Assembly: GCF_014639795.1 (NCBI RefSeq)
Contig: NZ_BMGC01000004.1
Location: forward strand, 169,529-233,528
Reading direction: 5' to 3'
DNA length: 64,000 nucleotides
Source: Gordonia jinhuaensis
GTDB lineage: Bacteria; Actinomycetota; Actinomycetes; Mycobacteriales; Mycobacteriaceae
Below, one piece after another: positions 36,163-46,032 of this stretch (position 1 is the stretch's first letter; every line of letters begins with the position of its first letter). A model generated the notes under the pieces. The model searched no databases. It was not told where the DNA came from and saw nothing but the letters and a program-made list of their open reading frames with translations. The position numbers and the translations under genes are program-made.

Positions 36163-36194
36163 GCCGTCACCGAACTCACCGATCACCGAACTCA
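36163..36194. repeat. 16-bp duplication starting at a stop codon
   Basis: On the minus strand TGAGTTCGGTGATCGG is followed by TGAGTTCGGTGACGGC. The first TGA is the stop of the Rv1171-like membrane gene. Confidence 0.88.
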
Positions 36195-36608
36195 GCGCGG
36201 TTCCGGCAGACGCCCCGACCAGATCATGCCGACGGGCACCATCACCCCCAACACCACCCACAGCAGCACTCGCCAGTCGCCGACCACCAGCACATCGCCG
36301 CCCGGCCCCGGTGCCAGCGCCACGATCGCCGCGATCACCCATCCCGCCACCGGCAGCAGCCGCAGTCGGGTGTCCGGGGTGAACAGTGCCGCGAGGTAGA
36401 CCAGCACACCGTTGACCAGGCCGCCGATCACCGCGCTGAGGGGCACCGGCGTCGACCCGACGTAGACGTCGAGGAAGACCACCGACAGCAGACCGACGAT
36501 GAAACCGTCCACGAGCAGCATCGTCAGCCAGATCGCCTCACCCGGTCCGCGGGCGGGGCCAGGGGTGCGACCAGCGCCACGACGACGCGACGAGCCCTCG
36601 ACGCCCAT
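36192..36608 (-). CDS. Small integral membrane protein (Rv1171-like)
   Basis: A 138-residue protein with about four hydrophobic segments (AIWLTMLLVDGFIVGLLSVV, LSAVIGGLVNGVLVYLAALF, LLPVAGWVIAAIVAL, LLWVVLGVMVPVGMIW). The order mshB, then this gene, then the FO synthase locus matches Rv1170-Rv1171-Rv1173. The ATG at 36606-36608 has AGGAGG at 7 nt, so I prefer it to the upstream GTG. The function is unknown. Confidence 0.82.
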   Translation of the reverse strand: MGVEGSSRRRGAGRTPGPARGPGEAIWLTMLLVDGFIVGLLSVVFLDVYVGSTPVPLSAVIGGLVNGVLVYLAALFTPDTRLRLLPVAGWVIAAIVALAPGPGGDVLVVGDWRVLLWVVLGVMVPVGMIWSGRLPEPR

Positions 36609-36655
36609 CGGCTCACCTCCTGTGCTCACCGGCGGTTCCTGTGCGGCTGTGCTCG

Positions 36656-37549
36656 TCAGAGATCCAACCCGGCGAACAGATCATCCTCGCGCACACCGGC
36701 GACCGGTTCGGGACGAACGAGGATGAAGTGCTCGCGGTCGAAGATCGGCTGCACGATGTTGTTGGACAGCACATAGCTGGTGGGCCGGCGGTCGTCGTCG
36801 GTGGCGGCGACGGTCACCTGGGTGGCATGCGCCCGCAGCGCGGCGACCTTGCGGTCGTAGACTTCACTGATGTCGATCTCGGTGGTCACCTGCGCGTCGG
36901 GATAGGACGGCAGCTCACCGTCCGCGGGCATCCGCCACTGCGGGTGCAGTTCGTCGACCGAGGCGAGCCCCTTGGCCAGCGCGGTCGCCTCGGTCACCGC
37001 GTAGTAGTGCTTGTCGACGCGCCACCGGTCCTCCGGCGTGGTGGCGGCGACGTCGATCGCCCGTGCGCAGATGTCGTGAACGCGTCGGTGGTCGGGGTGT
37101 CCGTAACTGCCCGCGGGGTCGTAGCCGACGACCACCTGCGGCCGGAATTCACCGATGATCTCCGCGAGCGCCTCGACCGGCTCGGCGAGCGGTGCGTTGA
37201 CGAATGCGCGGGGGTTGCGCGCCGACGGCGATCCCGCCATCCCCGAATCGCGCCAGCGTCCGGCGCCGCCGAGGAATCGTGGGGTGAGCACGTCGCCGTG
37301 GGCATCTGGCCCCAGCGCGGCGAGTGCGCGGGTCAGCTCCAGGATGCGATACCCGCCGAGTTGATCGGCACCGCCGTCGGCGACGAGCTGCGCCCAGGTG
37401 TCGCCGATGACCTCACCCTCCTCACCGAGTGTGCAGGTGACCACCATCACCTGGGCGCACTGGGCGAGATAGTGGGCGATGGTCCCGCCCGTCATCAACG
37501 ATTCGTCGTCGGGGTGTGCGTGGACCAGCAGCAGTCGACGTCCGGTCAT
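36656..37549 (-). CDS. mshB: N-acetyl-1-D-myo-inositol-2-amino-2-deoxy-alpha-D-glucopyranoside deacetylase
   Basis: A 297-residue zinc deacetylase of the PIG-L fold, second step of mycothiol synthesis. RLLLVHAHPDDESLMTGGTI supplies the HPDDE zinc site, and GYDPAGSYGHPDHRRVHDI holds the third ligand and active-site residues. It lies between lpqW and the Rv1171-like gene, as in mycobacteria, and marks the host as a mycothiol producer. Confidence 0.95.
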   Translation of the reverse strand: MTGRRLLLVHAHPDDESLMTGGTIAHYLAQCAQVMVVTCTLGEEGEVIGDTWAQLVADGGADQLGGYRILELTRALAALGPDAHGDVLTPRFLGGAGRWRDSGMAGSPSARNPRAFVNAPLAEPVEALAEIIGEFRPQVVVGYDPAGSYGHPDHRRVHDICARAIDVAATTPEDRWRVDKHYYAVTEATALAKGLASVDELHPQWRMPADGELPSYPDAQVTTEIDISEVYDRKVAALRAHATQVTVAATDDDRRPTSYVLSNNIVQPIFDREHFILVRPEPVAGVREDDLFAGLDL

Positions 37550-37562
37550 CGGTCACTCATCC

Positions 37563-39575
37563 TCATTTGTCGGCTTTCACGTTCCACGTCGCGGCGGTGC
37601 CGAAGATGCCGGTCTGCACCGGCCCGGTCCGGGGCACACCCACCACGGTCGACCCGGCGAGGGTGAACAGGGAGTCCTGGTAGACGGGCAGGTACACGTA
37701 GCGTGCGGCGAAGTCGGATTCGGCTGCGCGCAACGACGGTATCGGGTCGGGGGTGGCGATGGCCTGCGCGGCGATCCGCGACAGCACCGGATCGCACAGT
37801 CCCGACACGTTGCCGGCGAACGAGTCCTGAGCTCCCGGCGGTGGTGCGGTGGGCGACGTGGTGGTGGCGGTGGGGACCGTCGACGCGGCAGCCCCCTCGG
37901 CGGCCGGAGTCGTCGGTGCTGCTGTCGTGGGTGCGGCGGTGGTCGGTGCCGGTGTCGTGGGGGGGACGCCCGAGGGATTCGGCTGGCAGGCGGTGCGCGA
38001 GGCGAACCGGGTGGCCGGATCGATGGCGGTACTCGACCAGCCAACGATCAGATCCACACCGGAGGTCGACAGTGCGGTGCCGTAGAGCGCCGACCCGGCG
38101 ACACTCTGTACCGAACTCTCGATGCCCAGCGAACGCAGCTGGTCGACGAGACTGGCTGCGGCCGAGGCGGCCCGCTGGTCGCCGGCCACCACACCCACCT
38201 GGATCTGCAGGGGGGTGCCGTCGTGTTCGATACGCGCGACGCCTTCGGGCAACGAAGCCGAATCACTGTCGGGCACGGCACTTGTCGACGACGCCACCGA
38301 CTCGGTCGGCGACGAGGCCGCCGGTGACTGCGGACTGTCCCCGGGACTCGCCGGGGCCGAGGCGACCGCCGAATTCTCCGGCGAGGCGGTGGCGGCGCCG
38401 GCACCGCGCGGTGAGCCTGATGCCGCCGCGGGCGCGTAACCCGCAGAACGCAACAGTTCGAGTGCCTGCGCCGGCGACAGCGCCGGACGGTTCACCGGCG
38501 TGTATCCCCGATCGGTGGGGGCGAACAACGTATTGCCGAAGGGTGTGACCACCGCATCCCCGGCGCTGGCCGCGGTGAGCAGCCGGGTGTCGACCAGACC
38601 CAGGATCGCGTGCCGGATCGACACGTCGCTCATCTCGGGTGTGCGGGTGTTCACCGTCACCCCGAGCACTCGCGAATCCGGCTGACGGCCGGTCACCACG
38701 CCCGGGATCGCGCCGAGCTGAGTCGCCAGCGCGGGTCCGGCGGTGATCGACACGGCGCCGGTGTCGTCGGCACGCACCGATTCGGCGAGCTGACCGGTGT
38801 CGCCGATGCGGCGCAGGTACACCTTGTCGACCACGCTCGGGGTGGTCCAGTACCGGTCGTTGCGGATCAGGCGCACCTCATCGCGGGAGCGGTCGATCGT
38901 GTTGATGGAGAACGGCCCCGCCGACGGCGGCAGTCCGGTGTCCATGCCGGTCTGGAAGCCGCCAGGGGTCCCGCGCAGCACGTGGGAGGGCAGGAGCCCG
39001 GAGAACAGCTGACGCCACGCCGGGTAATTGCCGCCGAAGGTGACCACGGCCTCCTTGCCACCCGAGCGAGAGGCCACGTCGGTGATCTGCTGATAGCCCG
39101 CCGGGTCGATCACGTCGGGCTGGCTGATCATCTGGCGCCACAGGTAACTGAAGTCGTCGGCGCTGACGGGCAGGCCGTCGGACCACTGGGCGTTCTGATT
39201 GAGCCGGTAGGTCACCGTGAACGGTTGGGTGGAGGTGACCTCCGCCGACGACAGCAGCGACGTGTCGGGCATCCACTCGGTGCCACCCGGGGTGGCCACC
39301 GGGCGGAACGGGCTCGGAAGCGTCATCGCGGCAACGGCATTGGTGACCGGTCCCTGATCGGCGATCAGATGCGGGTTGAGTCCACTGCCGATCGTGTCGA
39401 TGGCCACCACGATCTGTGAGCCGCCCGCCGACCCGTCATCGGGTGCGGCGGCGACCTCTGTCTGCTGACGAGGCGGGGGCGGATCGGCGGCACACGAGGA
39501 CACTCCCAGTGCGACGACGACGGCAGCCGCACACCCCGCGGTCAGCCGATACCCGAACCGACGAGCAGTACTGAT
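37563..39575 (-). CDS. lpqW: Lipoprotein LpqW (ABC-transporter solute-binding family)
   Basis: A lipoprotein of about 670 residues with an SBP family 5 fold; in mycobacteria LpqW steers PIM/LAM synthesis. The mature part starts at the Cys of GVSSCAAD. The signal peptide is readable only if translation begins at ATC (39573-39575): the residues STARRFGYRLTAGCAAAVVV precede ALGVSSC, GGAG lies 6 nt upstream of ATC, and no ATG, GTG or TTG exists between the typA stop and the lipobox. A GTG at 39503 would leave it without a signal. Two low-complexity Ser/Thr/Pro insertions interrupt the second lobe. Confidence 0.82.
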   Translation of the reverse strand: MSTARRFGYRLTAGCAAAVVVALGVSSCAADPPPPRQQTEVAAAPDDGSAGGSQIVVAIDTIGSGLNPHLIADQGPVTNAVAAMTLPSPFRPVATPGGTEWMPDTSLLSSAEVTSTQPFTVTYRLNQNAQWSDGLPVSADDFSYLWRQMISQPDVIDPAGYQQITDVASRSGGKEAVVTFGGNYPAWRQLFSGLLPSHVLRGTPGGFQTGMDTGLPPSAGPFSINTIDRSRDEVRLIRNDRYWTTPSVVDKVYLRRIGDTGQLAESVRADDTGAVSITAGPALATQLGAIPGVVTGRQPDSRVLGVTVNTRTPEMSDVSIRHAILGLVDTRLLTAASAGDAVVTPFGNTLFAPTDRGYTPVNRPALSPAQALELLRSAGYAPAAASGSPRGAGAATASPENSAVASAPASPGDSPQSPAASSPTESVASSTSAVPDSDSASLPEGVARIEHDGTPLQIQVGVVAGDQRAASAAASLVDQLRSLGIESSVQSVAGSALYGTALSTSGVDLIVGWSSTAIDPATRFASRTACQPNPSGVPPTTPAPTTAAPTTAAPTTPAAEGAAASTVPTATTTSPTAPPPGAQDSFAGNVSGLCDPVLSRIAAQAIATPDPIPSLRAAESDFAARYVYLPVYQDSLFTLAGSTVVGVPRTGPVQTGIFGTAATWNVKADK

Positions 39576-39584
39576 CGTGTACTC

Positions 39585-41495
39585 CTACCCGACGCTCTGG
39601 TTGCGCGCCTTTGCCCGTGCCCTCTCCCGTCCGCGGGTGGAGGCGTCGAGGTCAACCTTACGAACTCGCACCACCTCGGGGGTCACCTCGACACACTCAT
39701 CTCCGGCGCAGAACTCCATCGCGCCTTCGAGGTCGAGCTGCATCGGCTTGGCCAGCGTCTCCATCACGTCGGCGGAGGACTGCCGCATGTTGGTGAGCTT
39801 CTTCTCGCGGGTGACGTTGATGTCGAGGTCCTCGGCGCGCGGGTTGATGCCCACGACCATGCCCTCATACGTGTCGGCGCCGGGCTCGACGAAGAACGTG
39901 CCGCGATCGGCGAGCTGGATCATCGCGTAGGGGGTGACGGTTCCGGCGCGGTCGGACACCAGCGAACCGGTGTGGCGGGCGCGGATCTCACCGGCCCACG
40001 GGCCATAACCCTCGAAGACCGCGTTGGCGATGCCGGTACCGCGCGTCTCGGTGAGGAAGTCGGTCCGGAATCCGATGAGACCTCGCGAGGGGACCACGAA
40101 CTCCATACGGACCCAACCGGTTCCGTGGTTGGTCATCTGCTCCATACGGCCCTTGCGGGCGGCGAGCAGCTGGGTGATCGCGCCGAGGTACTCCTCGGGG
40201 GCGTCGACGGTCAGGTTCTCGAAGGGCTCATGAACCTTGCCGTCGACCTTCTTGGTGACCACCTGCGGCTTGCCGACGGTGAGCTCGAATCCCTCACGGC
40301 GCATCTGCTCGACGAGGATCGCCAGCGCGAGCTCACCACGACCCTGCACCTCCCAGGCGTCGGGACGACCGATGTCGAGGACGCGCAGCGACACGTTGCC
40401 GATCAGCTCCGAGTCCAGCCGGTCCTTGACCATGCGCGCGGTCAGCTTGTGCCCGGACACCCGACCCGCCAGCGGCGAGGTGTTGGTGCCGACGACCACC
40501 GAGATGGCGGGTTCGTCGACGGTGATGCGCGGGAGCGCCTTGGGGTTCTCCGGATCGGCCAGGGTGTCGCCGATCATGATGGTCGGCATACCCGCGACGG
40601 CCACGATGTCGCCGGCGACAGCGGTCTCGGCGGGCTGGCGGTCGACACCCACGGTGGCGAGCAGTTCGGTGATCTTGGCGCGCTCGGTGACCGGCTCGCC
40701 GTCGACCTCACGCATCCACGCGACGGTCTGCCCCTTGCTCAGCGTGCCGTTGTGGATACGGACCAGGGCCAGCCGGCCGAGGAAGGCCGACGCGTCCAGG
40801 TTGGTGACATGCGCCTGCAGCGGAGCGTCGACGTCACCCTTGGGTGCGGGCACGTACTCGAGCAGCGCATCGAAGAACGGGTCGAGGTTCTCTCCCTCGG
40901 GGACCTCACCGTTGGGCGGTTCCACCGTGGAGGCGATGCCCGCACGACCCGACGCGTAGAGCACCGGCAGGTCGAGCACCTGTTCGGCGGCCTCGGCGGC
41001 CTCGTCGTCGAGATCCGACGCCAGGTCCAGCAGCAGGTCGTGGGTCTCGGAGACCACCTCGGAGATGCGGGCATCGGGACGGTCGGTCTTGTTGACCACC
41101 AGGATCACCGGCAGTGAGGCGCTCAACGCCTTGCGCAGCACGAAGCGGGTCTGGGGCAGCGGGCCCTCGGAGGCGTCCACCAGCAGCACCACGCCGTCGA
41201 CCATCGACAGGCCGCGCTCCACCTCGCCGCCGAAGTCGGCGTGGCCGGGAGTGTCGATGACGTTGATGATGACCTCGGTGCCGTCGGGCTGGCGACGGTG
41301 CACCGCGGTGTTCTTGGCGAGAATGGTGATGCCCTTCTCGCGCTCGAGGTCACCGGAGTCCATGACTCGATCGACGGGTTCCTCACGCTCACCGAACACA
41401 CCCGATTGACGCAGCATCGCATCGACCAGAGTCGTCTTGCCGTGGTCGACGTGCGCGACAATCGCGACATTGCGGAAGTTGGGGGCAGCGCTCAC
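39585..41495 (-). CDS. typA: Ribosome-associated GTPase TypA/BipA
   Basis: A 636-residue translational GTPase. FRNVAIVAHVDHGKTTLVDA is the P-loop, DTPGHADFGGEVERGL is G3, and NKTDRPDARI is G4. EF-G-like domains follow and the C-terminus ends with a basic tail. I chose the GTG at 41493-41495, which has AGAG 6 nt before it; an upstream GTG at 41510 is possible. typA-lpqW adjacency matches Rv1165-Rv1166. Confidence 0.96.
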   Translation of the reverse strand: MSAAPNFRNVAIVAHVDHGKTTLVDAMLRQSGVFGEREEPVDRVMDSGDLEREKGITILAKNTAVHRRQPDGTEVIINVIDTPGHADFGGEVERGLSMVDGVVLLVDASEGPLPQTRFVLRKALSASLPVILVVNKTDRPDARISEVVSETHDLLLDLASDLDDEAAEAAEQVLDLPVLYASGRAGIASTVEPPNGEVPEGENLDPFFDALLEYVPAPKGDVDAPLQAHVTNLDASAFLGRLALVRIHNGTLSKGQTVAWMREVDGEPVTERAKITELLATVGVDRQPAETAVAGDIVAVAGMPTIMIGDTLADPENPKALPRITVDEPAISVVVGTNTSPLAGRVSGHKLTARMVKDRLDSELIGNVSLRVLDIGRPDAWEVQGRGELALAILVEQMRREGFELTVGKPQVVTKKVDGKVHEPFENLTVDAPEEYLGAITQLLAARKGRMEQMTNHGTGWVRMEFVVPSRGLIGFRTDFLTETRGTGIANAVFEGYGPWAGEIRARHTGSLVSDRAGTVTPYAMIQLADRGTFFVEPGADTYEGMVVGINPRAEDLDINVTREKKLTNMRQSSADVMETLAKPMQLDLEGAMEFCAGDECVEVTPEVVRVRKVDLDASTRGRERARAKARNQSVG

Positions 41496-41660
41496 TGAGG
41501 TCTCTTTCACGTGGTGTGTGGCGGGCGAGGGCGCCGCGCCGTCGAGTCGTACTACCCTCCAGCGTATCGGTTAGGCCGCAGATCACCGATTCCCGGTGAC
41601 CCAGACGCCTCTCACCGGCACAATTGCGCGCCGACACCCACCGCTATCCCGCACTGGTCG

Positions 41661-41694
41661 GCCCGCTCTGCCTCATGGCCCGCTCTACTTCATG
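41661..41694. repeat. 17-bp duplication over the mutT2 stop codon
   Basis: On the minus strand CATGAAGTAGAGCGGGC is followed by CATGAGGCAGAGCGGGC. The TGA in the first unit is the stop of the MutT gene. Confidence 0.92.
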
Positions 41695-42112
41695 GACGAG
41701 TCGAGTCGAGCAGTGCGCACAGCTGTGCCACCCACACGGTGTCGGCCGCGACCAGTTCGTCGCGCGCGGCCATCTGCCGTAGTTCGGCGGCGTCGACCCA
41801 CCTGAGCGCGCTGTGTTCCTCGGCCACGGGTTCACCGGAGACCAGCGTGGCCCGCAACGCGATCAGCCTCATCGGGCCGGGCAGATCCACTTCCGCGTCG
41901 AGCCGGGACCCCGGTTGCACCACCACGCCGAGCTCCTCGGCCAGTTCGCGCCGCAACGCCGCTGCGGCATGCTCACCCGGTTCGGCCTTTCCGCCGGGCA
42001 ACTCCCACCGACCGGCCACCTCGGGCGGATAGGTGCGCTGGGCGAGCAGCAGCCGCCCGGACCGCATCACCGCACCGGCGACGACGAGCCGGATCTCCGC
42101 ACCGTCGGTCAT
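41690..42112 (-). CDS. mutT2: (Deoxy)nucleoside triphosphate pyrophosphohydrolase, MutT2-like
   Basis: A 140-residue NUDIX enzyme of the MutT type, hydrolysing oxidised or methylated dNTPs. GGKAEPGEHAAAALRRELAE followed by ELGV is the NUDIX box with all catalytic Glu and Arg residues. The position two genes from typA matches Rv1160. Its ATG overlaps the stop of the ABC ATPase gene (ATGA), so here it is the distal gene of the thiamine-type transporter operon. Confidence 0.9.
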   Translation of the reverse strand: MTDGAEIRLVVAGAVMRSGRLLLAQRTYPPEVAGRWELPGGKAEPGEHAAAALRRELAEELGVVVQPGSRLDAEVDLPGPMRLIALRATLVSGEPVAEEHSALRWVDAAELRQMAARDELVAADTVWVAQLCALLDSTRP

Positions 42113-43281
42113 GCCACTGCTCCCCCTCCCTGGTCCTCGCCGACCAAGGCGACCGCGGCCGGATCGAGCCGCAGCCTCACCCGGGTCCCGACCGCGAGGT
42201 CGGCGGCACTGACCCCGCGCAGCTCACGCAGCCCGGTGGCGGCCTGCGAGTGTGTGCCGGTTCCGGTCGCGTCGAGGCGCACACGTACCCGGTGGCGCCC
42301 GGGCAGCGACACACTCGCGACGACCTCGCCCGCGCCCGGCTCCCCGGGTCGCGCCGCCTCGACCACCAGACTCTCCGGCCGTAACGCGAGGCGGTGCGGG
42401 CCGTCGGTCAGCGCGATATCGGTGCGGGTGAGGGTGCCGCCTTCGCCCGCCGCGAGAACACTCAGATCGCCGAGGTCGCCGCACACCCGGGGGCCCGAGA
42501 CCTCGACGTCGACGATGTCGGTCGCACCGAGGAAACGCGCCACCCAGTCGTTGCGCGGTGACCGCCACAGTCTCGACGGCGCACCGACCTGTTCGATACG
42601 CCCTTCGCGCATCACCGCGACCGCATCACCCAGCGCGGCCGCCTCGTCGTGGTCATGGGTCACCATCACCGCGGGTGTGCGTGCGGCGGCGATGATCTCG
42701 GCGAGATCCTCGGCCAGTTCCTCCCGCAGCCGGCGGTCCAGCGACGACAGCGGCTCGTCGAGCAGCAGCAGCCGAGGTCTCGGCGCGAGCGCACGTGCCA
42801 ATGCCACCCGCTGCGCCTGCCCGCCGGACAGGTTCTGCACCGAATCACGTTCGCGGCCCGACAGTTTCACCAGATCGAGCACCTCGGCCACACGCGCGGC
42901 GATCTCGGCGCGCGGCACCCGCCGCATGCGCAGGCCGTAGGCGACGTTGTCGAATACGCTGCGCCCGGCGAAGAGTTGATGATCCTGGAAGACCACCCCG
43001 AAATCCCTGCGGTGCACCGGAATCGACGACAGGTCGGCCCCGTCGACGGTGATCGTGCCACCAGTGAGAGGTTCCAGACCGGCGACGGCGCGGATCAACG
43101 TCGACTTGCCGCATCCCGACGGCCCGAGCAGCACGGTGATCGACCGGCCGGAGCGGGCCGGGACCACTAGATCAAGGTGGTCGAGCACCACGGTGTCGCC
43201 GTAGGCGACGGTCACCTCACGCAACGCCAGGGTGTCGGCCGCGCGATGCTCACCGTGCGTGTGAACGTCGTGTCGGCTCAT
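42109..43281 (-). CDS. thiQ: ABC transporter ATP-binding protein (thiamine-type)
   Basis: A 390-residue ATPase of the MoaC/ThiQ/PotA group. Walker A is GPSGCGKST (about residues 53-61), the Q-loop FQDHQLF, signature LSGGQAQRVALARAL, and Walker B LLLLDEPLSSLD. The C-terminal 150 residues form a TOBE-type regulatory domain. It overlaps the permease gene (ATGA) and drives import with ThiP and ThiB. Substrate assignment rests on the binding protein. Confidence 0.85.
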   Translation of the reverse strand: MSRHDVHTHGEHRAADTLALREVTVAYGDTVVLDHLDLVVPARSGRSITVLLGPSGCGKSTLIRAVAGLEPLTGGTITVDGADLSSIPVHRRDFGVVFQDHQLFAGRSVFDNVAYGLRMRRVPRAEIAARVAEVLDLVKLSGRERDSVQNLSGGQAQRVALARALAPRPRLLLLDEPLSSLDRRLREELAEDLAEIIAAARTPAVMVTHDHDEAAALGDAVAVMREGRIEQVGAPSRLWRSPRNDWVARFLGATDIVDVEVSGPRVCGDLGDLSVLAAGEGGTLTRTDIALTDGPHRLALRPESLVVEAARPGEPGAGEVVASVSLPGRHRVRVRLDATGTGTHSQAATGLRELRGVSAADLAVGTRVRLRLDPAAVALVGEDQGGGAVA

Positions 43282-44927
43282 ATACCCGCCTCCCCGTCGC
43301 GGCAGAACATCTCGATGACGGCGATCCCCGCACCGGTGATCACCACCAGCAGCACCGACGCCGCCATCGCCGCGGCGAGATTCTCCTCACCGGGTCGCCC
43401 GAGTGCCGCGCCGATGAGCACCGGCAGGGTCACCGTGCCCGGGCGGGTGAGGAAGCTGGTCGCACCGAATTCACCGACGGCCATGATGAAGGCGAAGCCG
43501 GCCGCCGAGGTGATCGCCCGCGAGGCGATGGGCAGGTCGACCGTCCACCACAATCGCAACGGCCCCGCACCCAGCGTCGCGGCACTGTCGCGGAGGTTCT
43601 GCGGCACGGCTGCCAACGCGGGCGCGACCATCCGGTAGACCACTGGGATGCAGATCAGCGCCTGCACACAGGGGATCACCGCTGCCGAGGTCGCGATGGA
43701 ATCGGGCGCATTCGACAACACGATGAGATAGCCGAACCCCACCGTCACCGCACTGACGCCCAGCGGTAGCACCACCAGTACCCCGCCGAACGCCCCGACG
43801 ACTCTCGGCGCACGCGAAATACCCACCGCCGCTGCCACTCCCACGATCACCGAGAGAACCATCGCACCCAGCGCGGTCTCCAGCGAATAGCGCAGACTCG
43901 ACACCGCACTCTGTCCGTTGACCTGGGCGGTCAGCATCCGGTATCCCACCAGCGTCCACTGACCACCGGTGGTGGGACGCACCGAGCGCACCACCAGCAC
44001 TGCCACGGGCAGCAGGCACACCACCACCGCCCACGCCGCTGCGAGAGTCAGTCCGACACGCGTGGCCGCCGATGCGGGTCTGCGACCGCGCCGACCGACC
44101 GCGACGGCGCGGTCGGCGCGCCAGGGCATCGTCAGCAGCGCCACCGCGGCCACCAACACCACCTGCAGCAGGGTCAGCGCGACGGCGGTGGGGATGTCGA
44201 AGTAGTCGACGGCCTGACGATAGATCTCGGTCTCGATGGTCTGCAGTCTCCCGTTGCCGAGTATCAGCACCACACCGAAACTCGTGCTGCAGAAGAGGAA
44301 TACCAGTGCCATCGCCGAGGCGACCGCGGGCATCAGCCGCGGCACCACGACGGTGAGGAAGGCGCGCGGCGCGCTCGCGCCCAGAGTGCGTGCTGCCTCC
44401 GCCGCCCGGGTGTCCAGTGACAGCAACACCGCCGAGACCACCCGCACCACCACCGCGACATTGAGGAAGGCGTGGGCGCACAGCAGCGCGCCGATCGTGC
44501 CGTCGAGCCCCAGCAGCGACAGTGGGCCGCCGTCGCCGAGCAGCGCACGAAAGGCCATGCCCACCACCACCGTCGGCAGAACGAATGGGACGGTGACGCC
44601 GACCATGACGATGCGTCTGACGGTCGGGCCCGCGCGCACCACCAGCCAGATGATGGGTAGGGACACCGCCAGCGTCACCACCGCCGAGAGTGCGGCCTGT
44701 TCGACGGTGAAGGCCACCAGATGCCAGGCGCCGGCACCATCGAGCAGATCGAGGAGATCACCGCCGCCACCGTGACCGAAGGCGCGCACGGCCAGCGCGA
44801 TCACCGGCAGTGCGAACAGAATCGCCACGAACATCACCGGGATCGCACCGACGAGCAGCAACGCGACGGTGGTGCGTGCACGCCCCGCCGGGCGACCGGT
44901 CGGCCGTCGGGCGGGGCGCTCACTCAC
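43278..44927 (-). CDS. thiP: ABC transporter permease, fused two-domain (ThiP-like)
   Basis: A permease of about 549 residues with two binding-protein-dependent transport modules in one chain and roughly 12 membrane segments. The EAA-type loops are EAARTLGASAPRAFLTVVVP (first half) and DSAATLGAGPLRLWWTVDLP (second half). The fused layout is that of ThiP and ferric-iron permeases. The start is uncertain: GTG 44927 was chosen; GTG 44939 or further upstream is possible. It lies 19 bp after thiB. Confidence 0.85.
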   Translation of the reverse strand: MSERPARRPTGRPAGRARTTVALLLVGAIPVMFVAILFALPVIALAVRAFGHGGGGDLLDLLDGAGAWHLVAFTVEQAALSAVVTLAVSLPIIWLVVRAGPTVRRIVMVGVTVPFVLPTVVVGMAFRALLGDGGPLSLLGLDGTIGALLCAHAFLNVAVVVRVVSAVLLSLDTRAAEAARTLGASAPRAFLTVVVPRLMPAVASAMALVFLFCSTSFGVVLILGNGRLQTIETEIYRQAVDYFDIPTAVALTLLQVVLVAAVALLTMPWRADRAVAVGRRGRRPASAATRVGLTLAAAWAVVVCLLPVAVLVVRSVRPTTGGQWTLVGYRMLTAQVNGQSAVSSLRYSLETALGAMVLSVIVGVAAAVGISRAPRVVGAFGGVLVVLPLGVSAVTVGFGYLIVLSNAPDSIATSAAVIPCVQALICIPVVYRMVAPALAAVPQNLRDSAATLGAGPLRLWWTVDLPIASRAITSAAGFAFIMAVGEFGATSFLTRPGTVTLPVLIGAALGRPGEENLAAAMAASVLLVVITGAGIAVIEMFCRDGEAGI

Positions 44928-44946
44928 GAGGATGTGCACGCGACGG

Positions 44947-46032
44947 TCAGCGCCCCATGATCTGGCGCCATTGCTTCTGCCAGTCGTCACGACGCGTTGC
45001 GATCGCGGCGGCGTCGAGTGAGATCACATCGGTCGGCGCGGGGGCATATTTGCTCCACGATTCGGGCAGTGCCACACCGTTGTTCACCGGGTAGACATAC
45101 ATCGACTCCGGAAGTGCCTGCTGCACAGGTGTACTGAGCAGGAAGTCGATCACCTTCTTGCTGGCGTCGGGGTGTTTGGCGCCGCGAAGTACCCCCGCGT
45201 ACTCCACCTGACGGAAGCAGCCGTCGAGTAATGCCTTGGTCTGGGTGTTCTCCGCCGGTGAGGACGAATACGACACCACCACCGGTTTGGGACCCTTACC
45301 CGGACCACCGGAGAAGCGCTGGTTGTAGGCGGTCTCCCAGCCCGACTGCACCTCGACTCCGTTGTTCTTCAGACCCGTCCAGTAGTTCTGCCAGTCGCCG
45401 GGGAAGTTGGCGATGGTCGCCAGCAGGAAGCCGAGTCCGGGCGAGGAGGTGGCCGGGTCGAGCACCACGGTCTGGTCCTTGTACGTCGGCTGCGTCAGCT
45501 GATCGATCTGTGTGGGCGCCTGGATACCGCGGGAGGCGTACCAGGCCGGGTCGACGTTGATACAGACGTCGGCGTGATCGATGGCGGTCAGCTCGTTGTC
45601 GGAGGTGATGGAGTAGTCCGACGCCCCGTTGCCGACCTCGGGTGACTCATAGGATTCCAGCGCTGAGGCCTTGACCGGACGTGAGGCGAAGGCATTGTCG
45701 ATGCCGTAGACCACATCGGCCTTGGGTTTACCCGGGGTGAGCGAGACCGTGGTGGCGAGTTTGCCGGCGTCACCGGCGGCAACGGTCTTGATCGTCCACC
45801 CGGTCTGTTTGGTGAACGACGTGAGCAACGACTGCGGCAGCGAGAACGAGTCGTGCGTCATCAGAACCACCTCTTTGGCGTCACTGCCGGACCCGCCGCA
45901 GGCAGCCACCAGCCCCGTGGCGACCACTCCCGCCATCGCGAGCGCCACCGTCGTGGTGGCGTCGGCGCGCATACTCCGGCGCCACTTTCCCCTGCGTCTC
46001 ACCGCGGCCGCAGACCCCCGCCCAGCTCGCAT
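44947..46032 (-). CDS. thiB: ABC transporter substrate-binding lipoprotein (ThiB-like)
   Basis: A 361-residue binding protein with a lipoprotein signal: Arg-rich start, TTVALAMAGVVATGLVAACG with lipobox LVAAC. The mature N-terminus VVLMTHDSFSLPQSLLTSFT and KADVVYGIDNAF match thiamine-binding ThiB. No THI-box riboswitch was seen in the 355-bp upstream gap, so the ligand may be thiamine or a related cation. Confidence 0.82.
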   Translation of the reverse strand: MRAGRGSAAAVRRRGKWRRSMRADATTTVALAMAGVVATGLVAACGGSGSDAKEVVLMTHDSFSLPQSLLTSFTKQTGWTIKTVAAGDAGKLATTVSLTPGKPKADVVYGIDNAFASRPVKASALESYESPEVGNGASDYSITSDNELTAIDHADVCINVDPAWYASRGIQAPTQIDQLTQPTYKDQTVVLDPATSSPGLGFLLATIANFPGDWQNYWTGLKNNGVEVQSGWETAYNQRFSGGPGKGPKPVVVSYSSSPAENTQTKALLDGCFRQVEYAGVLRGAKHPDASKKVIDFLLSTPVQQALPESMYVYPVNNGVALPESWSKYAPAPTDVISLDAAAIATRRDDWQKQWRQIMGR

